From Codonopsis lanceolata (taxonomy: Eukaryota; Streptophyta; Magnoliopsida; Asterales; Campanulaceae): 64,000 bases of DNA. The notes below the pieces were generated by a model that did not search any database, was not told the origin of the DNA, and was given only the letters and a program-made list of their open reading frames with translations. This document shows, in pieces, positions 11,276 through 22,648 of the stretch; the first letter of the stretch is position 1; the number at the start of each line of letters is the position of its first letter. The position numbers and the translations under genes were made by a program. The stretch lies in assembly GCA_013146195.2 (NCBI GenBank), contig CM028378.1, positions 7,555,350-7,619,349 on the forward strand, written 5' to 3'.

Positions 11276-11498
11276 CCGCCCACTCTGTATCTCTCATCCT
11301 TCTGCAACTCAAAATAACTTTGGATTTTCTCACAATACAAAGATGCATCTCAAAAATGACGATAAATTACCGAAATGAATTTTACTACACTAATACACAT
11401 GTACCCTCTACAATCCGAGCTTCAACATACAAAATAGCCGTAATCAAACGAAAACTTTGATCGGTCCACGAAAAAATTGCACCATCCATGAATTATGA

Positions 11499-11990
11499 TC
11501 AACAACATATTACAAGACCTAGCTTGACCCCAAAACCATAGGAGGAACCCCGATCCACTGCACTAAACGTATACACCCATACACTCGAAATCGCCGAGAA
11601 GCTTCTCCGAGATCTCAACTCGCGATTTCGCCGTCTTGGCTCAAAAACCGAGCCCGGGGTAGGCGGCAATGGCAGATAGAAGCTTGTTGAGCCGGCCATG
11701 GAGGATGGCGGCTCGAAGAAGTAAATCGAGATGTAAGATCTCGTCATGAAAATTGACTGCGGAGATGATGGGTGAGAGGGAGCAGGAGATCGAAGAAATG
11801 AGATGGGGAAATTGAGCGACAGAGAAGAGAGGAAGGGATTGATGTTGTGACTTGGATCCACATACATGGCGTAAACGGAGGAGAGAGCACGATGTGTAGA
11901 TGGAAGGGGAGAACATGGACTTACGGACTTCGACGAGGCGGAAGGCGCACGGCCGATAGAGCTTCTTGGTAAAAGAGAGGATAGCACCAA
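11499..11990 (-). CDS. Uncharacterised 163-residue open frame inside a TIR element
   Basis: A Ser/Pro/Arg-rich minus-strand frame (starts MVLSSLLPRSS) without recognisable domain. The overlapping frame at 11641-11916 is equally open. The segment is clearly GC-richer than its surroundings and sits between the element's terminal repeats, which would suit a captured host fragment (for example 5'-UTR plus first exon). There is no homology evidence; a chance frame in GC-rich DNA is equally possible. Confidence 0.2.
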   Translation of the reverse strand: MVLSSLLPRSSIGRAPSASSKSVSPCSPLPSTHRALSSVYAMYVDPSHNINPFLSSLSLNFPISFLRSPAPSHPSSPQSIFMTRSYISIYFFEPPSSMAGSTSFYLPLPPTPGSVFEPRRRNRELRSRRSFSAISSVWVYTFSAVDRGSSYGFGVKLGLVICC

Positions 11991-12217
11991 CGATGAACTG
12001 AGAAGAAGGAGACTGACTAGACTGAGGATGAAATCGGTTGGGAAGACTACGACTAAAGTTTGAAGTGATGGGTCATCTACAACAAATTGTTGTACAAAAT
12101 CGTATGATGTTTCACACTAAAAATGTACCTAAAAGATATGTCTAAAAAATTGTTGGATTGATTTGAAAACATGTTTTAAAAAATGTACCGGCTTGTAATT
12201 ATTCCAAAATTTATCCC

Positions 12218-13686
12218 TTGGAAAAACATAAAACTCACATGGGTCTTTCCAAAATTAATAACCCCCAACTTACACCACCTGCCCTACCGTCACCAAAATC
12301 AATTTCGCCACTTCGACCCAAAAAGTGTAATAGTGTTGGCCATCACGACTTCCACAGCTGCTCAATTCACCGGTACAGGTTTTCACACAAATATGTAACA
12401 GAGCTCAATTTTCTCCAGCACGGCATGACCGGGTATCGAGTCCGATCTCGACCAAGTTTCCTCACCGACAAGGATTCATCCAAAAAGTATTCCGTACCAC
12501 ACGACTGCAATTTTGAGATCTGGGGTTTTTATGGCACCTCTTCTCTGCATCGTGATATTCAACAACGGTGCGGTTAAGAGGGGGAGAGAGAGAGATGGTC
12601 TTGCAAGTGAAATGGAGTAGTTCTTTTTGGAGTTGGATGATGTTTATTAGTGATAGTTTTGGCTATGGTGGAGGTGGTGCTTGATAATGGATAAGTGTTG
12701 AGTGAGTGATGGTGGATTGGTGGTGACTTTTTCATTTTTCAACAAATGAATAATAAAAAGAAAAGATAAGTTGATAATTTAGTAAATATAAAAACAGGTC
12801 GGGTTTTGAAATAATTTGCCATCCATTTCTTTTCTTGTAATTATTTCTGGAAGCTAAGCATTTGAAAATTAAAAAAAATGGTTTTAAATTTAATCTGGAG
12901 AAAGCTAAGAATTTGGATTCCACATTTCCACCAAGACCAAGGTGTTGAAATGAAAGCCTTGGCAGCGAAAAAGGAAAGCCAAGGTTGAATAAAAATAATT
13001 CCATAAGAAATCTTCTGCGATTTGCGAATCTCACACACACACACACTGACACTGCATAAATTAGAAGGCATTGCCCAGAACAGAAGAAAAGGGGGTATGA
13101 CTGAGAGAGTAAGAGGGAGCTGGTGTACAAATAACGACTTACAGTTACAGCTAGCTTCAGTATGGAGATGGAGGGACAAATCTTTTCTTTTCTGTTTTTA
13201 ACTCCATATCCCATATGACAAGTTGACAACTCCTATTTTAACAGACGTTACTTACAAGTTACAACTAGGAGCTGGAATCTGATCACTGTCAACATCTTAA
13301 TTGTCTCAGAATGATAACTCATTAGATTCCTTTTCCAAATTAAAAATTAAAAATTAAAAATCATAGTTGCTCTTCATTTCTCTATTACAACAAATGTTTC
13401 ACAAGACATCAATGTACTTCAAACTGTGGACTTCAATTCCTACATTTACATCATTAAATTAAATCCTCTATATATATCTTCACCATTATCTATCCCTAAT
13501 AACTCATTTCTCAATGCTTTGGCAAAGAATTTACATACCATAAACAAACATTCACGCTCTAGTGTTACCACAGCCTCTGTTGTCCTGAGCTACAAGTTCA
13601 ATCACATTGGTAATCCGAGTCGTTCGACCACCACATATCATCATTTTTTTCATTAATTTCCACATCCCTTCATCTTTTGCTAATGG
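12218..13686. other. PDS downstream flank; no gene seen
   Basis: The frames at 12218-12577 and 12732-13229 are low-complexity, one spanning a (CA)n tract at 13031-13045, and no family motif is visible. The last few hundred bases before 13687 should include the PDS 3' UTR (minus strand). An exact polyadenylation site cannot be fixed. Confidence 0.45.
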
Positions 13687-16600
13687 TTAAACAAGACTCG
13701 CCTCAGCCACCATTTTCTGACCCCGGCTAACTAGCAACTCACTATCCTGCATAACATATGATAAACCAGTTAGGAAATGTCATATCTGCCAATAACATTA
13801 ACTGTTAAAAAAACAAAAAACCAAAAATTACCTTTACAATTGCTTGCGCACACAACTTTCCAGATAGAACTGCACCCTCCATTGAAGCCAAATACTTTTG
13901 TTTGGTGTAGTCACCAGCTAGATAGAATCCCTCTATTGGAGATCTTTGCAAGGGACGGCAAGGTTCACAGTCTGGTACGGTTTTATAAACAGACCTGTAA
14001 CACAAACACAAGTCACTCAGTCGGGGTCACAAACTAACAAAATGCCACAAGTAACCTTAATTCAAGTCAGACCTTGGTGTTTTAACAACATGGTACTTCA
14101 ATATCTTCGCTTTACTCTGATCAGCTGAAATTTCATCAGGAAAGAGTTTTGCAAGTTCATGCATTGTAGCATCAATAATTTCCGAGTCACTTCGTGAAAT
14201 CCATTCTTCAGCAGGTGCAAATACCAACTCCAACGTAGACTGGTTAGGATTGTAATATTCCTGCATGAAACAAACAAGAAATTTGCCTAAATAGTAGAGA
14301 TAGATGAATGGGTAGCACACATGTCATATTTCGGAAGGGGGTTCAGTTGCGAAAGTTGATTTTGGAATATATGTTTTTTGATAGGTAAGTGTGACCCATT
14401 GTTGGTCTGGGGATTGGAACCAAGGACCTCAAAGACTGGGGATTAGAATATTACCTTACATGTTACAGACATGTCAGCATACACACTGAGAAGAGGGCTT
14501 CTGCATGAATAAAAAATACAGAATAAAGGAATGTGAAAGCTTTGTTTGAAGAATGACATTAAAAGTAAATGTTTTGTATGGAATGGAGGAAACCTGCTGA
14601 AAAGTAGATGATCGTATGTGTTCTTCAGTTTCCTGTCAAACCTGAAAGTAAAAGTCACCATCAGTAAACAATAAACTTCAGTTAAATTTTTAAGCTGGAA
14701 GATGAAAGCTCGCAACTTCAGTTCATTTTTTAAGCTGGAAGATGAAAGCTCACAACTAACCATATGTGAACATTTATAACTGGAACTCCAACTAGTTTGT
14801 CCAATTTCCTGAAGTATGGAATCTCTTTCCATTCTTCGGGCAAAAGAAGCTTCAGGATATCAACTGGTTGGAACAAAATGAATCAGAAGAATTCTTGGAA
14901 TACAACCTCATACATAAATGAGAAAAATATAGAACCATATCAAAGATAAATTTAAGTAATATACCTGGCGCAGCGGATACGTAAGCATCACCTTCAATTA
15001 CATCCCCATTAGTCAATAAGAAGTTTCTCACAGTTCCATCTTTATTCAAGTCAATCTTTTGGATTCGAGAATTAAGCCTGACTTCACCACCTAGTGACCC
15101 GATATGATCCACAATTGGCTGGCAAAGCCTCTCGGGAGGATTACCATCTAAGAAAGCCATTTTTGAACCATGCTTCTCCTGTAGAGTTATCCCTAATTAT
15201 TTTGATTCAGCGACTATTGAAAAAGAAGATATTGCATAACGCTACTATAAAAACTAGATACACATATTAGGCAGTACATACCAAGCATCAGGAATGAAGT
15301 CAAAACATAGAATTTGTCGACTGTGTAGAATACCTAGCATTAATCTACTAAGTTCAAAAACTTGGTTTAATATGATTCAAATGGATCTGCAATCAAGTCA
15401 GTCTGAAGCCACCTCATAGGTACATTCTCAATGTGAACATCTGCTGCCTTTAGAGAATAAGTGCTTGTGAGTAGAAAATATATTAGAGCAGTTTGCTCTA
15501 AAGTTCAAGATTCATTATATTTAGGATACCACCTTTTTTATAGAAAAAGAAGATAGTGTATTAAGAAGAGAAAATAAGTACAATCAAGGATACCACATGT
15601 TTTTATGCCAAGTTGCCAACATATTCTGGAAGGATTTAGTTCATCCTACAAGCGTCATGGTGTCACAAGCATTACTTCTTTAGTGACCGCAGTATATAAC
15701 ATAAGGAAAAGAATGAAACTGAAGCATCAAATCAGTAAAATCTAATTATATGCATACTCTTCTAGGGAAAGAAGTGATCGTACCTGAAGAAATCGATTCA
15801 AAGCAATCAATATACATTGCATTGAAAGTTCATCTGGGTTTATGAAATTTAATGCCTTTGACATAGCAATAAACACCTCGGTGGTAACTCGATCAGGTAT
15901 TCCCTTGAGACAAGGAGAAAAAATGCATTAGTTGCTCCAAAGTTTATTATCAATGAGAGATAAGACAGTTATATTTGTGGTACACAAACCCCTATGATCC
16001 AGAAATGATTAGTTACAATGAAATAATTGGTCCTGGTCAAAACACTACAAAACTTTGCCTTCTCAAGAGAATGTTTAATTTGAAGATTATGACGAAAATA
16101 GCTACATACTTGCTTTCTCATCCAATCTTGTACACTCAAACCGTCTTGAGCCTCAACATATGCCTGGCCACCAAGCATTGCTGGCAATAATCCAATAGCA
16201 AACTTGACTTTCTCTGGCCACGTAAGCATTTCATTATTCTTCAAGATAGCCCAAATCCCTGTACAAACATTCATGAGGGGACTATATCTAGAGTAAAGTT
16301 AAACACTTGCAAAAAAGAAAACACTACTCAAAATGATATATGAACGTGCCTAATATTTTTAATGAGGGTGGCAATGTACTTGCCATTCAACGGAGCAGGT
16401 AGAACGTCCGGGAAGTCAAACCGGCTGAACTCTCCAGGCTTATTTGGCATTGCAAATATCATGGAATGCTCCTTCCACTGCAATCTATCATTAATGCCTA
16501 GTTCTCCAAACAGGTTTTGCACATTGGGGTACGCCCCAACTACAAGCAAATGATAGAAGTAAATCAAGCATCTGACAACTGATCTTGTCTTCAAATTGGA

Positions 16601-18710
16601 ATAAATATGATGAGAGTAACCTCTATCTAACAAATGAGAATTAAAAGAAAATATATGGATTGGTCACATTGGAGGGAGATTTCTACAAATATGGCTCCAA
16701 AAAGAAGAAAAATTAACACAACGTTAAAATCACAAAGTTAGAAGAACGTACAGAAAATATGTAAGCCAGTCTCATACCAGTCTCCATCATCATCTTTCCA
16801 AGCTGCCACCTACATTTAGAGACAAATCTTTACCTCTGAAAAGAATATTTTCAGTGTAGAAGGAACCTAGATTTATCATACACCTGATGGGACAACCAAG
16901 TCGTACCACTAACAATAAATTAGAATATAAAACTGTACAAAGTTGCTCCGTGTATTGCACCTCAAACCCAATATACCTTGTAAAACACAAACACACACAA
17001 CCAGTCCTTATCACTGGCAGAGCAAATCTGAATTCATATTTGAGGTTGCAAGTTCAGAGGAAAGGGAAAAGAAAACTGAACCTTAGAAAGAGCTCGAGGA
17101 AGGGAGGGGGCGGTTCAAGCATTAATTTGAATATGGTTTTCGCTTTACATTTTGTTTTATATTTTTGCAGCCAACAACAATCTTAACTTTCTCTAGGTAC
17201 CAAGTAGACTTCAATAACCAAACAAAGATTAGCAGGAAATTTTGAAAACTATAAACAGATTCCCTCAAAGTGGCTCCCTCTTCAAACATATCAAGTAATA
17301 CCACTCTCTCTCTCTCTCGCGCATGTTAATCTGTATAATCACACATTCCAAAATCCAGTTTCAAATCTAGTTTCAACAGATCGCCACAATTATTTTATAA
17401 GCCAACTCTCTCTCTCGCGCACATGTTAATCTGTATAATCACACATTCCAAAATCCAGTTTCAAATCTGGTTTCAACAGATCGCCACAATTATTCCACAA
17501 GCCAATGGCAACAATACCAGAAGAACTGGTGTATACAAAGAGGTGTAGTTCTTGAAATCCAATTGCAAAAACTTAAAGATCCATTACAATGGTATGAAGA
17601 TTGATGTTAAGGAAATTAAAAACAACATCGGGGCTCCTCCATTATAACAGATTAATCCTCACAGAACTGAAATATGTACACAAATTTAAGAATTCTTGGA
17701 CTTGAGAATATAATGCATTAAAAGATGGGGAAGACAAGAAATTGGCAAACCTTTCCACCAAGAACATCTCTTGCTTCCAACAATATGGGCTTGTGGCCTG
17801 CATCTGCCAAATATTTGGCAGTAGATAAACCAGCCAAGCCTGCATATACAAAATGTTAAAAGTTAACCTCGAAGGAATAGATAGTATGAAATAAAATCAA
17901 TCAATCTGAAATATTTCAATAACAATTCTGAGATTATCAAAACCATATGCAATCACCTGAGATACTCTAACAGAACTGTTTTCAATTAGAGACTATATTG
18001 AGTTCAAAACAAAAAATAAATAAATAAACAAATAAATTTTGATAGGTAAGTATCTGTATGGCCCTTTAGTATGAGGATTGGAACCAAAGACCTAACGGTC
18101 TTTGCCTTGAGTGCCCTTGCCATCTCTCCCACGCGTTGGGGTTTAAATAAATAAATAAAAGCAACAAGTACTAAAATCCAATTTGCAAGCTAAATCAGAA
18201 AGCAAAAAGAAAGGAACTTCCACTATTGGACAATCTTTAAGGTGATTACATTCAAGAAGATAATGAGATCCTTTTACCTGCACCAGCAATTACAACCTTC
18301 AGCGGTTTAGCTGGACAAGGGGAAGTACGAAATGTAGAAGATAAGTAAGCAGCTTCCAAATAATTAACTGTATTATCAAGCTCTGGTCTTGGATAATCCA
18401 CGCAAACCACCTGGTCATTATAAACTTAAAATTGGTTTGTTGATCGATTAATGGGATTTTAGGGCGAACTAATCAATCTACAATTGAAAAAGAAGCAAAC
18501 CTTTAATGGGCTTGCATTTCCCCTGGATCTTGGTATGACAGGATGGGCAGTTGGAAATTGCAATCTCGGAGTACCTTTGAATGATAGAGCATTTGGTTGT
18601 GCTGAACTGATATGGAAACGGCTTCTCCACGTAGAATTTGCATTCGAAAGGTTTAGTGCAGTGCTTTGCGCGCTAAAGTTAACAGCCGATAAATGTCCAA
18701 ATACAGACAT
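13687..18710 (-). CDS. PDS: 15-cis-phytoene desaturase, chloroplastic (14 coding exons)
   Basis: The enzyme introduces two double bases-pairs worth of desaturation into phytoene, giving zeta-carotene in plastids with plastoquinone as acceptor; it is the target of bleaching herbicides. Coding exons, in transcript order: 18710-18501, 18410-18278, 17839-17751, 16809-16752, 16539-16384, 16258-16110, 15903-15784, 15178-14965, 14863-14761, 14641-14594, 14500-14455, 14260-14073, 13994-13832, 13746-13687. They sum to 1737 nt and stay in frame: 578 residues plus TAA, the family's usual length. Residues 1 to about 80 look like a transit peptide (MSVFGHLSAVNFS). The dinucleotide-binding motif GAGLAG is at 113-118. 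Arg302 (NRFLQ) matches the site of known fluridone-resistance changes. The C-terminal FAD segment GFYLAGDYTKQKYLAS lies at about 527-542. All junctions are GT-AG except exon 5, whose donor is GC. The start is the first ATG with conserved downstream sequence. No disabling change is seen. Confidence 0.96.
14374..14446 (-). mobile_element. SINE fragment in PDS intron 11
   Basis: Minus strand shows a B-box-like segment (ggtccttggttccaatccc) and the 3' end cacttacctatcaaaaaa, shared with the copy at 18037-18145. The fragment lies only 9 bases downstream of the 5' splice site of the 11th coding exon (14500-14455), in sense orientation relative to PDS. Confidence 0.6.
14676..14755. repeat. 40-bp tandem duplication in PDS intron 9
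   Basis: Copies at 14676-14715 and 14716-14755 share 'taagctggaagatgaaagct' and differ at three or four positions. The second copy ends 6 bases from the 5' splice site of the exon 14863-14761, so it lies at the extreme start of the intron. Confidence 0.85.
17302..17503. repeat. About 101-bp tandem duplication in PDS intron 3
   Basis: Two copies (17302-17403 and 17404-17503) start at CT-runs with 'cgcgca' and continue through 'gttaatctgtataatcac' to 'cgccacaattatt'. They differ at only a few bases, so the duplication is recent. Non-coding. Confidence 0.9.
18037..18145 (-). mobile_element. tRNA-derived SINE in PDS intron 2
   Basis: Read on the minus strand it has an A-box-like stretch (gagatggcaagggcactcaa), a B-box-like stretch (ggtctttggttccaatcc) and the tail tacttacctatcaaaat followed by A-rich DNA with TAAA repeats. 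This order and the 3' tail define a plant tRNA-derived SINE; the 14374-14446 fragment shares its 3' half. Confidence 0.65.
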
Positions 18711-19061
18711 ATCACTAGGCTGAATCTTCGAATATACTGTTAGGGGCACTATTAGGAATTTAGGATTTATCTTTATGGGATTTTGGTTAGAGAAGGAAAT
18801 CAAAATATAACAAGCTTTCTCCATAGCAAAATCAAGAAATTGAAAGTAAACCACATAGTTACCACTTAAATAGTATAGACTAGCTGAGGAAAACAAATCC
18901 AGAAACAGGTGTGCTTAAGGAGAAGACGAAATATAAAAACCCATATTTTTCCTAATTTGAAAATTGAAGGCAAATATCAAATGAAGGCTTGTAAAATCAA
19001 AATAATTGAATCTTTCATGTATGGATTGAACAGGAAAGGAAAAGAAATTAAAGATATGTAC
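18711..19061 (-). other. PDS: PDS 5'-UTR segment and probable 5'-UTR intron
   Basis: Upstream of the ATG, a 26-nt leader (18736-18711) follows an acceptor (cccctaacag). A good donor, GCCTAAG|gtacat, lies at 19061-19060, giving a 325-bp intron in the leader. Leader introns occur in plant PDS genes, but here it is inferred from splice signals only. Confidence 0.5.
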
Positions 19062-19320
19062 CTTAGGCAGAATCAAATGAGGGGAATTAATCTTGGGAGG
19101 ATCAGTAGAAAGGTGAAGTGGATTGCTGAGTTGAGTTGAGAATGGAAGGAAAATTGAGTGGGTAAAGTGTTGAACTTGAGTTGGCTGTTTGGCAGTTAAC
19201 CACAAGAAGATGATGGTTTGCTTTGGTTCGGTTTTGAGGAGAGCGAAAATTTGGGTTTTGGCCGCATTCTCGTTTTTGCCAAGTTCGGAATATTCTCCCC
19301 TTCCCAGTTCCCACTCTTTT
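19062..19320 (-). promoter_or_regulatory. PDS: Probable PDS leader exon and core promoter region
   Basis: On the minus strand this region is pyrimidine- and A-rich leader-like sequence (tcaactcaactcagcaatcc) ending at the donor at 19061. A clear TATA box is not visible near the expected start, so the transcription start cannot be placed. Just upstream (19492-19746) lies a MITE. Confidence 0.35.
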
Positions 19321-19491
19321 TTTAATGGTCGAATCGCCTTTCCGTCTGCTTGTATGTGTGGTTAACGCTAATCTGCCGGCGGATTTTGGCGTTCCTATCC
19401 TACCCCCGTGTCAGGTCATTCCACCAGCACTTCCTTGTTTGCCGTGTTTGGAACCTCTTCAAGCATAGTAACACCTGCTTAAGGGCAGTAG

Positions 19492-19746
19492 TACTTAAGA
19501 AAAAATAATTATCGTCCTAATTGATCCGCATATAGATTAAAAAAAATAATTAACTTAAATATTTATATTGGTTTAATATACAATTTCTTTTAAAGTTCAT
19601 GTGTATGTGGCCTATAATTAAATTAGGGTGAAAAAGTAAGGATAAAGTGATAAAATTAATGTTCTAAAAAAATAAGTTTCAAACTGGATAATTATTTTGG
19701 GACGGATGAAAAAGTAAAGGGGACGATAATTTAGGGACGGAGAAAG
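19492..19746. mobile_element. Stowaway-like MITE (degenerate)
   Basis: The right end reads ..gacgataatttagggacggagaaag followed by TA, the classic '..GGGACGGAGGGAG TA' Stowaway/Tc1-mariner end. The left end is worn but keeps tact..ataattatcgtcc. It lies about 430 bp upstream of the PDS leader exon. Confidence 0.55.
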
Positions 19747-19791
19747 TACAAGAATATAGCACAAATAGGGCCATTACCCGACTAAATGATT

Positions 19792-20255
19792 GGGTAAAAT
19801 TATGGTCGGGTCTATTTTCCAAAGTTTTAACCGTAAAAATCCAACGTTCTTTTTTTTAATCGTAAAAGACCACTTTTTGAAATATTGTTCCGAAAATGTT
19901 ATCGTCTCCTACAACAGCTTCAGCAACACACTTTGGTTTCGAAAATCACCATTGTTGCGGAACGAAACGGGGATCGAGCAAACGATTTCTTTGATTCATT
20001 GTATACGAAATTGTAATGGATCTGTGCTGGGTTGAATGATTTTTCAGAAGGACGAAGACGAAGGAGGATAGGGAAGAAGAAAGCTTACGACGGAGGAGAT
20101 GGAAGAAGAAGAAAAAGGTGGAAGACATGGTCTGGTTTATTATTATTTTGTATTGCCGTGCAAAAATGGATAAATAAATTTTATGTATCGCGGTTCAAAA
20201 ATTAATTTATTGTGGTAGATAAAAGTTGATACCGCAGTGCAACTTGGATTAGGTA
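19792..20255. mobile_element. MULE-like element, left part; relative of 46024-46889
   Basis: Starts GGGTAAAAT and is colinear with 46024-46400 ('atattgttcc.aaaatgt', 'tttctttgattcat', 'ggagatggaagaagaag'), followed by 'tatcgcggttcaaaaatta'-type repeats. The right TIR seen in the 46 kb relative is missing; the copy runs into hAT-like DNA at 20267. The open frame at 19790-20035 is not supported as a gene. Confidence 0.55.
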
Positions 20256-20266
20256 TATGTATCGCA

Positions 20267-20460
20267 TAGGGGTGTGCAAACCGGCTCATCGTCTCACCAA
20301 GCCCTCAAAGCCCGTGCCCATGGGCTACTACATCGTACTGGGCTGTAGATGGCATAAATGCATGCGGGCTCGGGCTCAGGCTCTGTCGGGCTCTTGCATT
20401 TTTCCTGCCCGGCCCGGCCCGTGTCTATATCAAACTACATAGTTTTGATATACATTATAT
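20267..20460. mobile_element. hAT-like terminus
   Basis: Begins TAGGGGTGTGCAAACCGG, followed by 'gggctcgggctc' and 'gcccggcccggcccg', the TIR-plus-subterminal pattern of plant hAT elements. The partner end was not found. The following CT-rich DNA (20470-20930) with CAG|gtaact at about 20916 resembles a leader exon and donor, so this could be the head of a larger, broken hAT element. Confidence 0.4.
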
Positions 20461-20469
20461 TACACCTCA

Positions 20470-21340
20470 TGAGTTCACTTAAAACCCTACCTCTTCCGCC
20501 TTCAAATCACTTCAGATCTGAGTTCCCCGCCCCTCTGTCTTTCCGCTTTCGTTTCATATCACTCTCCGCTTGCTCTCCACTCCGGTCTCTAATCTCCTAT
20601 GACCTTCCCCCGCCTCTCTCATCCATTGCGGCACTCCCCCAGTCGGTCAGTCACTCAATCCCTCTCTCGTCTCTCGTCTCTCGTCTCGCGTCTCCTACAG
20701 AAGTCAGTAATGACGGCAACGCCTCTCACGGCAACTCGGCAAGTCCCTCAACCTTCATCCACTTAGTATCTGCCTCTCTCACTCCCTCTCTCATCTCATC
20801 GACGATCTTTTCCACTCCGTGAGCAATAAGCAATAGATCGTCAGATCTGCTACTCCCTCACGCCTTCTACAATTCAACTTCATCTTCTTCAGCCTTCACT
20901 TCAGTTTCACTTTTCCAGGTAACTTTTAAAAAAATTGTAATTTCTTTTTTCGTTGATTTATTAATTATTATTTTATATTTCAATGGATTTTTGGATTTAT
21001 TAGTTTCTGTAGACTGTAATTTTTGTAATTAGTGTTTTATATTTCAGCTTCACTTCTCCAGGTAATTTAAAATCAATTGTTTGGAGAAATGAGTTGAAGA
21101 ATTGAAGGAAAACTTGTAATTTTAACTTGTAAACTCTTTCATGAGTGAGGACCACTTGAGGGATGTAATTCTGATTTGAGAATTGAAGGAAAACTTTTAA
21201 TTTTAATTTAACTTGTAATTTTAACATTGATTGGGATGTAACTTTAAAATTTTATGTTGCTTTTCAAAATTTTCTTGAGTCAGCAGCACTCTGTTTTTTC
21301 TTAAATATCTATGTTTGCATGTGTAACCATTGAGTCATCG
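20470..21340. other. CT-rich leader-like DNA then AT-rich DNA; no gene called
   Basis: 20480-20910 is pyrimidine-rich with repeated 'ctctcgtctctcgtctcgcg'. The frame at 20358-20822 is a by-product of this composition. Short direct repeats ('aattgaaggaaaacttgtaatttt'-type, 20 or so bases) occur at about 21100 and 21180. Confidence 0.4.
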
Positions 21341-21352
21341 ACCACTCATGAC

Positions 21353-21774
21353 TAGGCATGCCTATACGGTTCACAATTCTGATTTTTGACTTCGGGTATG
21401 GCGAACTGGATTCAAACCGTGAACCTTCACGGTTCTATTTTGAATCGTGAACCTTAAATCCGATTGACGGTTCCAAGGTTCCCAAAAAAATTATTTATTT
21501 GGTGTTTTTTTTTTAAAAAAAAAAACTATCTAAATTAAAACAATTATGCACTCCCACGATTAATTTGGGCCGTCCATTTGAATTTTTTTTTTAATTTTAC
21601 CTTTGGAATTGTGAAAACCGGTGGTTCATGGTTCACTTGGACAGTTTAGAACCGCCGGTTCACCAAAAATCAAATACTCGAACCTTAAGTGAACCTACGA
21701 TTCTGGTTCACTTGACAGACGGTTCAGTTCGGTTCTGTGACGGTTCGGTTCACGGTTCGAACCGTGCATATCTA
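21353..21774. mobile_element. Non-autonomous hAT element with perfect 8-bp target duplication
   Basis: Ends are TAGGCATGC..acggttc on the left and, as complement, TAGATATGCACGGTTC on the right. The octamer CTCATGAC flanks both sides exactly (21345-21352 and 21775-21782). The 422-bp interior is dominated by 'ggttcac'/'gtgaacc' inverted motifs and is non-coding. The frame at 21628-21849 crosses the border and is not a gene. Confidence 0.85.
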
Positions 21775-22288
21775 CTCATGACTAGGTCTTTTTGTAGCAC
21801 TCGGGAATTGCATATTTTATTAATTGTGCATAAGAGTGCATTAGCATAATTAATTACGTGTTACGTGTTATATTTAATGTGTTTATGTGTTTTGTGTTGT
21901 GGACTTGAGTAATTGTCCTACGAGAGTCCATTTGAGCTCAAGATATGTTGGGCTTGATGTGTAACGTATTTAAAGTCCATATTGGATTTTGGTTATATTA
22001 GTTATGATTTATAACGTTGGAATAAGAAATGACATGTTAGAGCTAAAAAATAATTATTTTCGACTAGATTGACCTGAAATGTATCGTACATTACGTGTTT
22101 TTTTATATTGTTAAAATATATTTTTATTTTAACATTGGCTAATTAATAATGATTAATCAGTATCAAATTGGTGATTAATTGGTTTGACATTGTTGACTTT
22201 TGACCAAGTATGGTATTGATACTCAAAATAACTAGTTATATATATTGAATATTTTATTAAACACCAAGTGATCATTCACTTGGCATGT

Positions 22289-22291
<3 letters not shown>

Positions 22292-22367
<76 letters not shown>
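22292..22367. repeat. (AT)n microsatellite
   Basis: About 75 bp perfect TA run, followed by TTTTA repeats. Confidence 0.95.
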
Positions 22368-22370
<3 letters not shown>

Positions 22371-22648
22371 TTATTTTATTTTTCGGCTGAAGACTTAGTT
22401 AAGTCAAACAATTTGGCTTATCTCCTTTTCCTTTGTTTTATTTTGGCTCATCAGTGGAGACCGTTTTCCGCTTTGTTTAATTGTTTTGGGTGAGAGTATT
22501 TCTCACGTTTCTTCTCTCCTTTTTTCTTCTTTCTTCAGCCAAGCTCTTCGATGTGAGTTTATCGAGGGTTTTCACTTTCGACTTGGTTTATTAACAAAAT
22601 ATTACTCGTTTTTAATTTCGACTCCGCAGTTGTGTTTTATGTGTTGAG

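Larger units (their letters stand above)
10795..12217. mobile_element. TIR element of about 1.4 kb (MULE-like, unclassified)
   Basis: The left end (about 10795-10885) and the complement of the right end (about 12100-12217) share a degenerate inverted repeat of about 90 bp, including GGTACA.TTTT.AAAACAT.TTTTCA and CAATTTTTT.GACAT. The outer boundary starts with G-rich sequence on both sides, as in many MULEs, but no convincing 9-bp duplication is visible. Inside lie a palindromic minisatellite (10915-11275) and a GC-richer open frame (11499-11990). Confidence 0.5.

Noticed and set aside
12732..13229. 165-residue minus-strand open frame
   Set aside because: Low-complexity, passes through a CA repeat, two frames are open at once, no motif or splice context.
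16376..16384. GT donor at GGCAA|gtacat for PDS exon 5
   Set aside because: It would add four bases and shift the frame, destroying the conserved NGIWAILKNNEM junction; the GC donor keeps it.
16362..16553. Plus-strand open frame in the PDS region
   Set aside because: It is the antisense shadow of a conserved PDS exon.
20358..20822. 154-residue plus-strand open frame
   Set aside because: Arises from CT-rich, stop-poor DNA with tandem ctctcgt units; Ser/Leu/Pro composition follows from base composition.
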